Source of the DNA: Micromonospora sediminicola
GTDB lineage: Bacteria; Actinomycetota; Actinomycetes; Mycobacteriales; Micromonosporaceae
Direction: 5' to 3'
Assembly (NCBI RefSeq): GCF_900089585.1
Contig: NZ_FLRH01000003.1
Location: 3,238,501 to 3,302,500 of the forward strand
Length of the DNA stretch: 64,000 bases
Shown here one piece after another: positions 17,818 through 28,289 of this stretch. A program made the translations under genes and the position numbers. The notes beneath the pieces are model-generated. The model was not told the DNA's origin, searched no databases, and saw only the letters and a program-made list of their open reading frames with translations. Position 1 is the first letter of the stretch, and every line of letters starts with the position of its first letter.

Positions 17818-18633
17818 GTGCGCTTCAATCTGCTCGGTCCGCTGGAAATCGTCGCCGACAACGGTAGGGCGGCGACGCTGAGCACACCCAAGGTGTGCCA
17901 GGTGCTCGCCCTGCTGCTCATCCGGCCCAACGAGATCGTCAGCGTCGGCGCGCTGGTCGAGGAACTCTGGGCGGACCACCCGCCCCGCAGCGCGGTGACC
18001 ACGCTGCAGACGTACGTCTACCACGCCCGGCGCATCTTCGCGCAGCAGGAGCTGGTGCGGCCGGACCGGGAGCTGCTGGTGACGCGGCCGCCCGGCTACC
18101 TGGTCGACGTCACCGAGGACGAGGTCGACGCCGCCGTGTTCATCCGGCTCACCCGCCGTGGCCGGACACTGCTCGACGACGGCCGACTCGAGGAGGCGTC
18201 CCGGGTGCTGCGGGAGGCGCTCGACCTGTGGCGCGGCGCGGCACTCGCCAACGTCTCCGCCGGCACCGTGCTGCGCGGCCAGATCACCCACCTGGAGGAG
18301 CTGAAGATCCGGGCGATCGAGCTGCGGATGGAGGCCGAGCAGCGACTGGGCCGCCACCGGGAGCTGATCCCCGAGCTGCGTGCGCTGGTCTGCGCGTACC
18401 CGCTCAACGAGTGGTTCCACGCCCAGCTCATCACCGCGCTCAACCGGTCCGGCCGGCGGGCCGAGGCGTTGCAGGCCTACCACGACCTGCGCCGCATCCT
18501 CGACGAGGAACTGGGGGTCCTGCCCACCCCGGAGGTCCAGCAACTCCAGCTGGAGCTGCTCAACATCGGTCACCTGCCGCTGCCCGCCGACCGGGACCGA
18601 GCCGGCGTCGAGTTGTCCTCGAGCCCCTCCTGA
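17818..18633 (+). CDS. SARP-family pathway activator (ActII-ORF4/DnrI type)
   Basis: 271 residues from GTG at 17818, chosen because GGGGGAA lies 6-7 bases upstream and family members start with MxFxxLGPLEI; an upstream TTG would add 12 residues. The N-terminal ~90 residues are an OmpR-like winged helix (LSTPKVCQVLALLLIRPNEIVS ... SAVTTLQTYVYHARRIF). The rest is the bacterial transcriptional activation domain with TPR-like helices (LEEASRVLREALDLWRGAAL; EALQAYHDLRRILDEELG). It should bind 11-bp-spaced TCGA heptamers, several of which are present across the cluster, and recruit RNA polymerase. Confidence 0.93.
   Translation: MRFNLLGPLEIVADNGRAATLSTPKVCQVLALLLIRPNEIVSVGALVEELWADHPPRSAVTTLQTYVYHARRIFAQQELVRPDRELLVTRPPGYLVDVTEDEVDAAVFIRLTRRGRTLLDDGRLEEASRVLREALDLWRGAALANVSAGTVLRGQITHLEELKIRAIELRMEAEQRLGRHRELIPELRALVCAYPLNEWFHAQLITALNRSGRRAEALQAYHDLRRILDEELGVLPTPEVQQLQLELLNIGHLPLPADRDRAGVELSSSPS
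18608..18625 (+). promoter_or_regulatory. SARP box inside the 3' end of the SARP gene
   Basis: TCGAGTT (18608) and TCGAGCC (18619) are 11 bp apart. The pair overlaps the last codons of the SARP gene and lies 56 bp before the monooxygenase start at 18681. Confidence 0.55.
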
Positions 18634-18680
18634 CACGGTACGGGCGACCGCCAGTCGTCCGTACCAGGAGGAGGCAGGAC

Positions 18681-19814
18681 GTGCGCGATCAATTGTCCGA
18701 ACGAGACGGTCTGCGGGCCGCCGCCGAGCAGGTCGCCGATCTGGCCGGCAAGCGCGCCGGCGCCGCCGAGGCGGAGCGGCGACTGCATCCGGAGGTGGTC
18801 CGGGCCGTCCTCGACGCCGGGTTCGCCCGGCACTTCGTGCCGGCCCGCTGGGGCGGCGACGCCGGGACGTTCACCGAGGTGTCCCGGGCGGTGGCGGCGA
18901 TCGGCGAGAGCTGCGCCTCCACCGCCTGGTACGCCTCACTCACCGCCGGCCTGGGCCGGATGGCCGCCTACCTGCCGGCCGCCGGCCAGGCCGAGCTGTG
19001 GCGTGACGGTCCCGATCCGCTGATCGTCGGCGCGCTGATGCCGCTGGGCGAGGCGACACCCTCCGACGGCGGTTGGCGGCTCACCGGCCGGTGGCCGTAC
19101 GTGAGCGCGGTCGAGTTCTCCGACTGGGCGCTGGTCTGCGCGATGGTCCGGACCGACGGCGGGCCGCGGGCGCGCTTCTTCGCCGTCCCCCGGGCGGCGT
19201 ACGCGATCGAGGACACCTGGTTCACCGTCGGCATGCGGGCCACCGGGAGCAACACGCTCGTCCTCGACGACGTGCGGGTGTCCGCCGAGATGTCCTTCAC
19301 CCGCGACGCGCTGGCCGCCGGCACGGCGGCCGAGGCGGACGCGCCCTGTCACCGGGTGCCGCTCAAGGCCGCCAACGGCCTGGGGTTCGCGGCGCCGATC
19401 CTCGGCACGGCGACCGGCGCGCTGAAGGTGTGGATGTCGTGGATCGCCGAGAAGGTGCGCACCGCTCCGGCGAACGGCATCACCGGCGGCCCCGGCTACG
19501 ACGCGGTCCTGGCCCGCTCGGCGGCCGAGATCGACGCCGCCCGTCTGCTGCTGGACCGGGTCGCGGCGGTCGTCGACGGCGGGCCGGTCGGCGCGCTGGA
19601 GACCGCGCGCAACGGCCGGGACTGCGCCTTCGCCGTGGACCTGCTGGTCGGCGCCGTCGACCGGTTGTTCCGGGCCGCCGGCACCCGCGCCCAGGCCGAC
19701 GGCAACGCCCTGCAACGCGCCTGGCGGGACGCCAACGCCGCGGCCAGTCACGTCGTCCTGCAGTTCGACCCCGCCGCCGCGGCCTACGCCGCGCAGGCGT
19801 GGCACCGCCCCTGA
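18681..19814 (+). CDS. FMNH2-dependent monooxygenase (ActVA-ORF5-like, acyl-CoA dehydrogenase fold)
   Basis: 377 residues. The protein has the two-component flavin monooxygenase pattern of the HpaB/acyl-CoA-dehydrogenase-like group: an N-terminal helical domain (LHPEVVRAVLDAGFARHFVP), a beta domain (GGWRLTGRWPYVSAVEFSDWALV; FTVGMRATGSNTLVLDDVRV) and a C-terminal helical domain. ActVA-ORF5 hydroxylates C6 and C8 of the benzoisochromanequinone precursor using FMNH2 from ActVB; the matching reductase is at 22915. GTG start with GGAGGAGG upstream. A SARP box lies just before the gene. Confidence 0.88.
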   Translation: MRDQLSERDGLRAAAEQVADLAGKRAGAAEAERRLHPEVVRAVLDAGFARHFVPARWGGDAGTFTEVSRAVAAIGESCASTAWYASLTAGLGRMAAYLPAAGQAELWRDGPDPLIVGALMPLGEATPSDGGWRLTGRWPYVSAVEFSDWALVCAMVRTDGGPRARFFAVPRAAYAIEDTWFTVGMRATGSNTLVLDDVRVSAEMSFTRDALAAGTAAEADAPCHRVPLKAANGLGFAAPILGTATGALKVWMSWIAEKVRTAPANGITGGPGYDAVLARSAAEIDAARLLLDRVAAVVDGGPVGALETARNGRDCAFAVDLLVGAVDRLFRAAGTRAQADGNALQRAWRDANAAASHVVLQFDPAAAAYAAQAWHRP

Positions 19815-19829
19815 CCGAAGGAGGACTCC

Positions 19830-20186
19830 GTGGTCGACCCCGCCCGGCCGGACGCCGGATTCATCGCCATCGTCACGCTCCGCACCGACGGGCCGGAACA
19901 GCAGCGCCAACTGCTCGACCTGCTCGTCCCCGACGTGCAGGAGTGGGTCCGGCACTGTCCCGGCTTCATCTCCGCCAACTACCACGTCAGCACCGACGGC
20001 ACCCGGCTGGTCAACTACGCGCAGTGGGCCAGTGAGGAGGCGTACCGGGAGTCGTTCAAGCGCAACCCGCGCGCCGGCGCGCTGCGCGCGGCACTGGCCG
20101 CGATCCCCGGTGTGCGGGGCCCCGAGATGACCGGCTACACCCTGGCCCGCAGCATCCCGGCCGCCGCCGTCACCGAACCCGCCTGA
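19830..20186 (+). CDS. ABM-domain (antibiotic biosynthesis monooxygenase) protein
   Basis: 118 residues, one alpha+beta ABM domain: FIAIVTLRTD, CPGFISANYHVSTDGTRLVNYAQWASEEAYRE and a short C-terminal helix. Related to ActVA-ORF6 and TcmH, cofactor-free oxygenases that oxidise anthrones or naphthols to quinones. GTG start 15 bases after the flavin monooxygenase stop, so the two are co-transcribed. Confidence 0.85.
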   Translation: MVDPARPDAGFIAIVTLRTDGPEQQRQLLDLLVPDVQEWVRHCPGFISANYHVSTDGTRLVNYAQWASEEAYRESFKRNPRAGALRAALAAIPGVRGPEMTGYTLARSIPAAAVTEPA

Positions 20187-20212
20187 GCCGTACGTCCCCT
20201 GTGGACGCGACG

Positions 20213-20230
20213 TCGAGCCGGCCTCGACCG
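20213..20230 (+). promoter_or_regulatory. SARP box upstream of the secreted protein gene
   Basis: TCGAGCC (20213) and TCGACCG (20224), 11 bp apart, 76 bp before the ATG at 20306. Confidence 0.6.
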
Positions 20231-20305
20231 GCCGTTGCGACCGTTGCTGCGCGCCCGGCGGCGCACGGACGCCGCCCGGGTTCACCCCGAATCGAGAGGA
20301 CCGCA

Positions 20306-20989
20306 ATGACCACTCGCACGACCTGGAAGCGCCGGCTGCTGGCGGTGGCGGCGCTGGGCGCGGTGGGGCTCGCCGCCACACCGGTCCCGGCCGCCGCCAC
20401 CACCGGTGCGGTCGCCCCGACCGGCGCGGCCGCCGACAACCTGCTCCCGCCGACCGTGACCGGCACCGTTCCGGTCGACTACAGCTGCTACGTCACCTTC
20501 CCGGGCGGGTCGACGACGGTGCCGTTCAGCCTCACCTTCACCGCCTCGGCGCCGCAGAAGGTGGCGCCGTACCGGCCGTTCGCGGTCACCCTCGACCCGC
20601 AGGAGTGGACCCCGGACCCGAAGTTCAACCAGCAGGTGCGCACCGTCAAGGTCAGGTACAAGCTGCCGGACAACGCCTGGTACGTCTGGCACACCCTCTC
20701 CGGCGGCAAGAACCTGACCACGCCGCCGCAGGCGCAGTACGACTGGTCGACCCGGGTGCTCACCATCACCGAGACCGGCCCGCTGCCCGCCAGCGTGCCG
20801 TTCGACCTGCCGACCGTCACCGTCTACCTGCTCTCCGGCCCGAGCGGCACCGCCCGGACCACCACCGGCGGGACCAGCCTGACCGACCCGTCCTGGACCT
20901 GGGTCCGCACCGACCTGGAGGGCGTGGAGCGGCCGTTCGACTGCAACCCGGCGGCCCCGGTGGTGTTCACCAGCACCACCATCGGCTGA
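20306..20989 (+). CDS. secreted protein of unknown function in the polyketide cluster
   Basis: 227 residues with a clear Sec-type signal peptide (KRRLLAVAALGAVGLAATPVPAAA, cut probably after AAA near residue 33). The mature part is predicted beta-rich with two cysteines (YSCYV and PFDCNP) that could form a disulfide. It resembles the DUF6801-like exported proteins seen in actinomycetes but I cannot name a function. It has its own SARP box, so the activator probably treats it as a pathway gene. It could bind or sequester the product outside the cell (inference). Confidence 0.75.
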   Translation: MTTRTTWKRRLLAVAALGAVGLAATPVPAAATTGAVAPTGAAADNLLPPTVTGTVPVDYSCYVTFPGGSTTVPFSLTFTASAPQKVAPYRPFAVTLDPQEWTPDPKFNQQVRTVKVRYKLPDNAWYVWHTLSGGKNLTTPPQAQYDWSTRVLTITETGPLPASVPFDLPTVTVYLLSGPSGTARTTTGGTSLTDPSWTWVRTDLEGVERPFDCNPAAPVVFTSTTIG

Positions 20990-21070
20990 CCGACCGGCAC
21001 CACGGCGGGCGCCGGACCTGGTCCGGCGCCCGCGTCGTCCGACCGTCCGTACGCGGAAAGGAAGCAGGAC

Positions 21071-21799
21071 ATGACCGACAAGCCCGTCGCGCTGGTCACC
21101 GGATCCTCGTCCGGGATCGGCGCCGCGGTGGCCCGCCGGCTCGGCGGCGCCGGCTACCGCGTGGTGGTGAACTCCGCCCGGTCCCGGGAGGCGGGGGAGA
21201 AGCTCGCCGCCGAACTGCCCGACGCCGTCTACGTCGCCGCCGACGTCGCCGACCCGGCCGGGTCCGCCGGGCTGGTCGAGGCCGCCGTGCAGACGTACGG
21301 CCGCCTCGACGTCCTGGTCAACAACGCCGGCCGGACCCGCCTGATCCCGCACGCCGACCTGGCCGCCGCGACCCCCGAGGTGTGGCGGGAGATCCTCGAC
21401 CTCAACCTGATCGGCACCTGGCAGACCACCGTCGCCGCGATGCCGCACCTCACCGCGACCGGCGCCGGCGCCGTGGTGAACGTGTCCTCCGTCGCGGGCA
21501 GCCGGCCCGCCGGAAGCTCCATCCCGTACGCGGTCAGCAAGGCCGCGGTGGAACACCTGACCCGGCTGCTGGCCAACGTCGTCGGGCCCCGGGTCCGGGT
21601 GAACGCCGTCGCGCCCGGCCTGATCGAGACACCGTGGACGGAGTCGTTCACCGCCATCGCCGAGAAGGTCCGGGAGAGCACCCCGCTGCGCCGGGTCGGC
21701 CGGCCCGAGGACGTCGCCGAGGCGGTGGCCGGCCTGGTCGCCGCGACCTACGTCACCGGCCAGGTCGTCCTGGTCGACGGCGGCGCCCACCTCATCTGA
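21071..21799 (+). CDS. short-chain dehydrogenase/reductase (possible C3 stereospecific reductase)
   Basis: 242 residues, classical SDR: TGSSSGIGAAVARRL dinucleotide loop, NNAG, catalytic Ser in NVSSVAGS and YAVSK. Full-length and all catalytic residues present. In granaticin-type pathways an SDR (RED2) reduces the C3 ketone of the bicyclic intermediate, whereas actinorhodin uses the unrelated ActVI-ORF1. No ActVI-ORF1-like gene is in view, so this protein is the candidate. This is inference from pathway logic. Confidence 0.8.
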   Translation: MTDKPVALVTGSSSGIGAAVARRLGGAGYRVVVNSARSREAGEKLAAELPDAVYVAADVADPAGSAGLVEAAVQTYGRLDVLVNNAGRTRLIPHADLAAATPEVWREILDLNLIGTWQTTVAAMPHLTATGAGAVVNVSSVAGSRPAGSSIPYAVSKAAVEHLTRLLANVVGPRVRVNAVAPGLIETPWTESFTAIAEKVRESTPLRRVGRPEDVAEAVAGLVAATYVTGQVVLVDGGAHLI

Positions 21800-21814
21800 A
21801 GCCGGAGGCAACGC

Positions 21815-22852
21815 ATGAAGCTCGCCGTGAACCTCGTCTACCAGGACGCCGCGCTGCTGGCCCGCACCGCCGAGGAGCTGGGCTACGCGGTCGCGCTCGC
21901 GCCCGAGGGATACCGCTCCGAGGCGGCCAGCCTGCTCGGCGCGGTGGCCGCGAGCACCGACCGTATCGGCCTGGCCTCCGGGGTCATGCAGATCCCCGCC
22001 CGGACACCGGGACTGGCCGCGCTGACCGCGGCGACGCTGGACGCGCTCAGCGGCGGGCGGTTCCGGCTCGGCCTGGGCGTCTCCAACGCCGAGGTCTCCG
22101 ACGGCTGGTACGGCGTGCCCTTCGACGAGCCGTTGCGCCGCACCCGGGAGTACGTCGACATCGTCCGCGCCGCGCTGCGCGGCGGCCCGGTGCGCTACTC
22201 CGGCCGCCACTTCCGGCTGCCCCGTGACGGCGCGGGCAGCGCACCGCTGCACCTGCTCACCACCCCGCTGCGCGCGGACCTGCCGATCTGGCTGGCCGCC
22301 GTCGGTCCGAAGAACCTGCGGCTGGCGGGGGAGATCGCCGACGGGTGGATCGGGGTGTTCACCTCGCCGGCGCTCGCCGCCGAGGCGATCGGCCAGGTGC
22401 GCGCCGGCCGGGAAAGCGCCGGCCGGACGATGGCCGGGTTCGAGACGCTGCCCTGCCTGCCGACCGCGATCGCGGACGACGTGAGCGAGGCGGTGGACCT
22501 GGTCCGCGGCCAGTACGCGTACCTGCTCGGCATCGGCGACCCGGAGCGCAACGTGTACGTCGCGCTGGCCCGGCGCCTCGGCTACGTCGGCGAGGTGGAG
22601 AAGGTGCACGACCTGGTCCTCGCCGGCGACCGGGTCGCCGCCGGCGCGGCGGTGCCGGAGGGCTTCGTGCTCCAGACCGCGCTGGTCGGGCCGCCGGACC
22701 GGGTGGCGGGACGGATGCGCGAGTACGCCGAGGCCGGCGTGACCACGCTGGGCGTCATGGTGTCCGCCGCCGCGACCGACACCGCCGGCCGGGTGACGAT
22801 CCTGCGCCGCGCGGCGCAGGCGCTGCGCCGGGCCGGGCTGGCCGAGGACTGA
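21815..22852 (+). CDS. LLM-class flavin/F420-dependent oxidoreductase
   Basis: 345 residues, luciferase-like TIM barrel: ALAPEGYRSEAASLLGAVAAST, RIGLASGVMQIPARTPG, RFRLGLGVSN, LPIWLAAVGPKNLRLAGEIADGWIG. Whether it uses FMN or F420 is not decided by sequence, but the same cluster encodes an F420-related pair (36992-38619). It starts 15 bases after the SDR stop, so both are on one transcript. Possible roles are reduction or oxidative tailoring of the polyketide. Confidence 0.85.
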   Translation: MKLAVNLVYQDAALLARTAEELGYAVALAPEGYRSEAASLLGAVAASTDRIGLASGVMQIPARTPGLAALTAATLDALSGGRFRLGLGVSNAEVSDGWYGVPFDEPLRRTREYVDIVRAALRGGPVRYSGRHFRLPRDGAGSAPLHLLTTPLRADLPIWLAAVGPKNLRLAGEIADGWIGVFTSPALAAEAIGQVRAGRESAGRTMAGFETLPCLPTAIADDVSEAVDLVRGQYAYLLGIGDPERNVYVALARRLGYVGEVEKVHDLVLAGDRVAAGAAVPEGFVLQTALVGPPDRVAGRMREYAEAGVTTLGVMVSAAATDTAGRVTILRRAAQALRRAGLAED

Positions 22853-22861
22853 CGACGACGT

Positions 22862-22902
22862 CGACGGCGGGGAGCGGCCGGCCCACCGGCGGCTCCCCGT
22901 CG
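22862..22902. terminator. convergent hairpin
   Basis: GGGGAGC (22869-22875) pairs with GCTCCCC (22892-22898), extended outward with a small bulge, between the LLM gene and the convergent flavin reductase gene. Confidence 0.5.
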
Positions 22903-22914
22903 GTCCGTCCGGAC

Positions 22915-23448
22915 TCACCGCCGGGTCGCGGGTCCCACCGTGCCGAACGTGCGCTCCACGTAGAGCACCGGGTCGCGGGTGGGCGCCAGCTGGGCCGTCC
23001 GCACCAGACCGAGCAGGATCACGTGGTCGCCGGCCTCGTACTGCCGGTAGCGGTCGCACTCCAGCACCGCCGCCGCGCCGTCCACCACGGTCAGCCCGCC
23101 GGCGGTGCGCCGGAACCGGCCCTGGGCGAACTTGTCCTCCCGCTTGCTGGCGAACCGCCGCGCCAGCTCGGTGTGGTGGCTCTGCAGGATGCTCACCGCG
23201 AACCGCTCGCAGCCGGCGAAGACCGGGTACGAGTGCGCCGAGCGGGCCAGGCAGACCAGCACCAGCGGCGGCTCCAACGAGACCGAGCAGAACGAGTTGG
23301 CGGTGAAGCCGTACGGCACGCCGTCGGCGTCCCGGGTGGTCACCACGGTGACACCGGTCGGGAAGGACGCCATGGCGGCCCGGAAGTCGGCGGGGTCGAG
23401 CGCCTCCCGGCGGGCGTCGGCCCGCTCACGCGAATCCGCTGGGATCAT
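22915..23448 (-). CDS. flavin reductase (ActVB/HpaC-like)
   Basis: 177 residues, the usual size. Motifs of the flavin_reduct split-barrel family: [67 protein letters not shown]. It supplies FMNH2 to the ActVA-5-like monooxygenase at 18681. ATG start faces the carboxylase operon across a triple SARP box. Confidence 0.92.
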   Translation of the reverse strand: MIPADSRERADARREALDPADFRAAMASFPTGVTVVTTRDADGVPYGFTANSFCSVSLEPPLVLVCLARSAHSYPVFAGCERFAVSILQSHHTELARRFASKREDKFAQGRFRRTAGGLTVVDGAAAVLECDRYRQYEAGDHVILLGLVRTAQLAPTRDPVLYVERTFGTVGPATRR

Positions 23449-23510
23449 CCTGGTTCCTCTGCTTCCGGTCGGGTGCGGCGAACCTCCCGCACCACGCTGG
23501 CCGCCGGGGC

Positions 23511-23539
23511 TCGAAGGCGGGTCGAACCGGGGTCGGACG
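23511..23539. promoter_or_regulatory. triple SARP box between flavin reductase and carboxylase genes
   Basis: Three heptamers TCGAAGG (23511), TCGAACC (23522) and TCGGACG (23533) with exact 11-bp periodicity. The intergenic region serves two divergent genes, and since TCGA is self-complementary the array could serve either direction. Confidence 0.65.
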
Positions 23540-23627
23540 CTCCGCCACCAGCGATCCTCGGTCCGCGTTCGAGCGCCCCGGGGTCGGATGGTCCGTGACC
23601 CGGTGCCGTGCCTGGAGGGTGGGAGCG

Positions 23628-25340
<1,713 letters not shown>

Positions 25341-25429
25341 CCGTCCGGATCGCCGCCGACCGACCCGACCCGGGCCCGTCGGCACCGTCGCCGCCCGACC
25401 GGGCGGCGTGGAGCGCACGAGGGAGAGCC

Positions 25430-26797
25430 GTGTTCCGTACCGTCCTGATCGCCAACCGGGGCGAGATCGCCCTCCGGGTCGCCCGCGCCTGCCGGGAGCT
25501 GGGCATCCGCACGGTCGCCGTGCACTCCACCGCGGACCGGGACTCGGCCGTGGTCCGGTTCGCCGACGAGGCGGTGCACATCGGACCGCCGCCGCCCCGG
25601 CAGAGCTACCTGTGCGCCGCGGCCGTGCTGGAGGCGGCCCGGCGCTGCGGGGCGGAGGCCGTCCACCCCGGGTACGGCTTCCTCTCCGAGGACCCGGACT
25701 TCGCCGAGGCCTGCGCGGCCGAGGGGATCGTGCTGGTCGGTCCGCCGCCGGAGGTGATGGCGAAGCTCGGTGACAAGGGCTCGGCCCGGGCGATCATGAA
25801 GGCGGCGGGCCTGCCGCTGCTCCCGGGCAGCCTCGACCCGCTCGGCCCGGAGGAGGCGCACGCGCTGGCCGACCGGATCGGCTACCCGGTGATCGTCAAG
25901 GCGGTGGCCGGCGGCGGCGGGCGGGGCATGCAGGTGGTGACCCGTTCGGCCGACTTCCCCGAGGTGCACCGGCGGACCAGCGCCACCGCGCAGATGCTCT
26001 TCGGCGACGGCCGGGTCTACGTCGAGCGCTACCTGCGCTCCGCCCGGCACGTCGAGATCCAGGTCCTCTGCGACGCGTACGGCAACGCGATCCACCTCGG
26101 CGAGCGGGACTGCAGCGTGCAACGCCGCCACCAGAAGCTGGTCGAGGAGACGCCGTCGCCGGGCCTGCCGGCGGGGCTGGCCGAGCGGATGGGCGCATCG
26201 GCGGTGGCCGGCGCGCGGGCGGTCGGCTACGTCGGGGCGGGCACCTTCGAGTTCCTCGTCGACCCCGACGGCGGGTTCCACTTCATGGAGGTCAACTGCC
26301 GCATCCAGGTGGAACACCCGGTGACCGAGATGGTCACCGGGGTGGATCTGGTGCAGCAGCAGTTGCGGGTGGCGGCGGGGGAGCGGCTCGGGTTGACCCA
26401 GGACGACATCCGTCCCCGCGGGGTGTCCGTCGAGTGCCGGCTCAACGCCGAGGACCCGGAGCGGGACTTCGCCCCCACCCCCGGGGTGATCGAGGAGTTC
26501 GTCGCCCCGTCCGGCCCGTTCGTGCGCGTCGACACGCACGCCCACCCTGGCTACCGGGTCCCGCCGAACTACGACTCGCTGCTGGCGAAGCTGGTCGTGT
26601 GGGCGCCCGACCGGGACGCGGCCATCGCCCGGATGCTGCGGGCCCTCGACGAGACCCGGGTGACCGGGCCCCGGATCGCCACCACGCGGGACTTCCTGCG
26701 CCGGGTGGTCGACCATCCGCTGTTCCGGGCCGCCGAGCACGACACCGCTCTGGTGGACCGGCTCCTCGGCGCCGAGGCGGTGGCGGCGGACCGGTGA
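25430..26797 (+). CDS. accC: biotin carboxylase subunit of the cluster carboxylase
   Basis: 455 residues, typical AccC without a BCCP extension: VLIANRGEIALRVARACRELG at the N-terminus, ATP-grasp glycine loop AVAGGGGRGM, catalytic block CSVQRRHQKLVEE, and EVNCRIQVEHPVTE. GTG start with GGGAGAG just upstream. It carboxylates biotin on the BCCP encoded at 28290. A perfect hairpin follows the gene. Confidence 0.95.
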   Translation: MFRTVLIANRGEIALRVARACRELGIRTVAVHSTADRDSAVVRFADEAVHIGPPPPRQSYLCAAAVLEAARRCGAEAVHPGYGFLSEDPDFAEACAAEGIVLVGPPPEVMAKLGDKGSARAIMKAAGLPLLPGSLDPLGPEEAHALADRIGYPVIVKAVAGGGGRGMQVVTRSADFPEVHRRTSATAQMLFGDGRVYVERYLRSARHVEIQVLCDAYGNAIHLGERDCSVQRRHQKLVEETPSPGLPAGLAERMGASAVAGARAVGYVGAGTFEFLVDPDGGFHFMEVNCRIQVEHPVTEMVTGVDLVQQQLRVAAGERLGLTQDDIRPRGVSVECRLNAEDPERDFAPTPGVIEEFVAPSGPFVRVDTHAHPGYRVPPNYDSLLAKLVVWAPDRDAAIARMLRALDETRVTGPRIATTRDFLRRVVDHPLFRAAEHDTALVDRLLGAEAVAADR

Positions 26798-26802
26798 CCG
26801 AC

Positions 26803-26835
26803 GGCCCCGGGGCGACCACGCGTCGCCCCGGGGCC
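26803..26835. terminator. hairpin terminator, convergent
   Basis: 14-bp perfect stem: arms 26803-26816 and 26822-26835, loop of five bases, between accC and the convergent SnoaL-like gene. Confidence 0.65.
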
Positions 26836-26844
26836 CGGCCCGGT

Positions 26845-27276
26845 TCAGGCCAGCCGGTCGTGGTCCACGGTGCGGGAGCGGACGAGCAGGTTGCCCTCGC
26901 CGTCGCGCACCAGCACGTCACGCACCACGCAGCTCGGCGCGATCGTCACGTTCCGCTCGGGCCGGGTGGTGACCACCAGGGCGTAGTAGGTCGCCTGGAC
27001 CGACCCGTCCTCCCGCGGCTCCAGCCAGAGCTGGTTGAACCAGTGCCGCCGGATCACCGGGTCCTCGGCGAAGCGCTGGTGGAACCGGTTCAGCTCGGCG
27101 ACGATGCCGTCCCGGCCGAGGGCCGGCGGCTGCTGCGGGGTGTGGGTGAACTCGCCGTCCTCGGTGAACGTCGCCGCGTACGCGGGGAAGTCGCCGCCGT
27201 CGAGCAGCTGCATCTGGCGGGCGTGGAAGTGCTGGACCTCGACGTACAGGTCGGTGAGGCTCTGCGTACCGATCAT
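26845..27276 (-). CDS. SnoaL/NTF2-like protein (ActVI-ORFA-like)
   Basis: 143 residues with the NTF2-like cone fold pattern, closest in feel to the ring-hydroxylating dioxygenase beta/SnoaL_4 group: DLYVEVQHFHARQMQLLDGGDFPAYAATF, then EDGEFTHTP and HWFNQLWLEP. In actinorhodin the small NTF2-like protein ActVI-ORFA assists pyran-ring reductions. Divergent from the ketoreductase gene across two SARP boxes, which supports pathway membership. The exact reaction is not known. Confidence 0.75.
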   Translation of the reverse strand: MIGTQSLTDLYVEVQHFHARQMQLLDGGDFPAYAATFTEDGEFTHTPQQPPALGRDGIVAELNRFHQRFAEDPVIRRHWFNQLWLEPREDGSVQATYYALVVTTRPERNVTIAPSCVVRDVLVRDGEGNLLVRSRTVDHDRLA

Positions 27277-27361
27277 CGTGCTCCTCGTCCCATCGAGAGG
27301 GGGCGGCGGCGGGTCGCCGCCGTGGCCCGGCCGACCACGGCCCCACGGTGCCCGGCCCGGC

Positions 27362-27428
27362 TCGAACCGTCCTCGAGAACGCGGCCAGCGACCGGGCGTT
27401 CCAGGCCGGTTCGACGCCGGCTCGAGGC
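27362..27428. promoter_or_regulatory. two SARP boxes between SnoaL-like and ketoreductase genes
   Basis: Pair 1: TCGAACC (27362) and TCGAGAA (27373). Pair 2: TCGACGC (27411) and TCGAGGC (27422). Both pairs have exact 11-bp spacing, so each divergent promoter may have its own operator. Confidence 0.7.
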
Positions 27429-27483
27429 CGCCGCGCGAAGGTCGGACGGTCATCCGCCGAACCGAGTGGCCCGTGGAGGGACC

Positions 27484-28266
27484 GTGGAGAGAACCCAGCC
27501 GGTCGCAGTCGTGACCGGGGCGACCAGTGGCATCGGGCTGTCCGTCACCCGGCGGTTGGCCCGGGACGGGCACCGCGTCTTCGTCTGCTCCCGTCACGAC
27601 GAGGAGTTGGCCGCGACGGTCAAGAGCCTCGTCGAGGAGGGATTCGACGCCGACGGCGAGGCGTGCGACGTGTCGGTGCCGGCCGACGTGCGCCGGTTCG
27701 TGGCCGCCGCGGTGGCCCGGTACGGCCCGCTGGACGTCCTGGTGAACAACGCCGGGCGCAGCGGCGGCGGCGCGACGGCCGAGATCGACGACGAGCTGTG
27801 GCTGGACGTGATCAACACCAACCTGAACAGCGTCTTCCTGATGACCAAGGCGGCGCTGACCACCGGCGGCATGCTGGCGCGGGGACGGGGGCGCGTGATC
27901 AACATCGCGTCGACCGGGGGCAAGCAGGGCGTGGTGCACGCCGCGCCGTACTCGGCCTCCAAGCACGGCGTGGTCGGCTTCACCAAGGCGCTCGGGCTGG
28001 AGCTGGCGCGCACCGGCGTCACGGTGAACGCGGTCTGCCCCGGGTTCGTGGAGACGCCGATGGCGCAGCGCGTGCGCGCGCACTACGCCGACATCTGGGG
28101 GGTCTCCGAGGAGGAGACGTTCGACCGGATCACCACCCGGGTGCCCATCGGCCGCTACGTCCGGCCCGACGAGGTCGCCGCGATGGTCGCGTACCTGGTG
28201 CACGACGACGCGGCGGCGGTGACCGCGCAGGCGCTGAACGTCTGCGGCGGTCTGGGCAACTACTGA
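27484..28266 (+). CDS. C9 ketoreductase (ActIII-like SDR)
   Basis: 260 residues. Cofactor loop TGATSGIGLSVTRRL, NNAG, and catalytic Ser-Tyr-Lys in NIASTGGKQG and PYSASKHGVVG. NNAGRSGGGATAEIDDELW aligns with the ActIII stretch that contains the PGG stereocontrol motif; here the proline is Ser. The enzyme reduces the C9 carbonyl of the nascent octaketide with NADPH. GTG start after TGGAGGG. Transcribed with the BCCP gene 23 bases downstream. Confidence 0.92.
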   Translation: MERTQPVAVVTGATSGIGLSVTRRLARDGHRVFVCSRHDEELAATVKSLVEEGFDADGEACDVSVPADVRRFVAAAVARYGPLDVLVNNAGRSGGGATAEIDDELWLDVINTNLNSVFLMTKAALTTGGMLARGRGRVINIASTGGKQGVVHAAPYSASKHGVVGFTKALGLELARTGVTVNAVCPGFVETPMAQRVRAHYADIWGVSEEETFDRITTRVPIGRYVRPDEVAAMVAYLVHDDAAAVTAQALNVCGGLGNY

Positions 28267-28289
28267 GCGACGGACCGGAAGAGGTTGGC

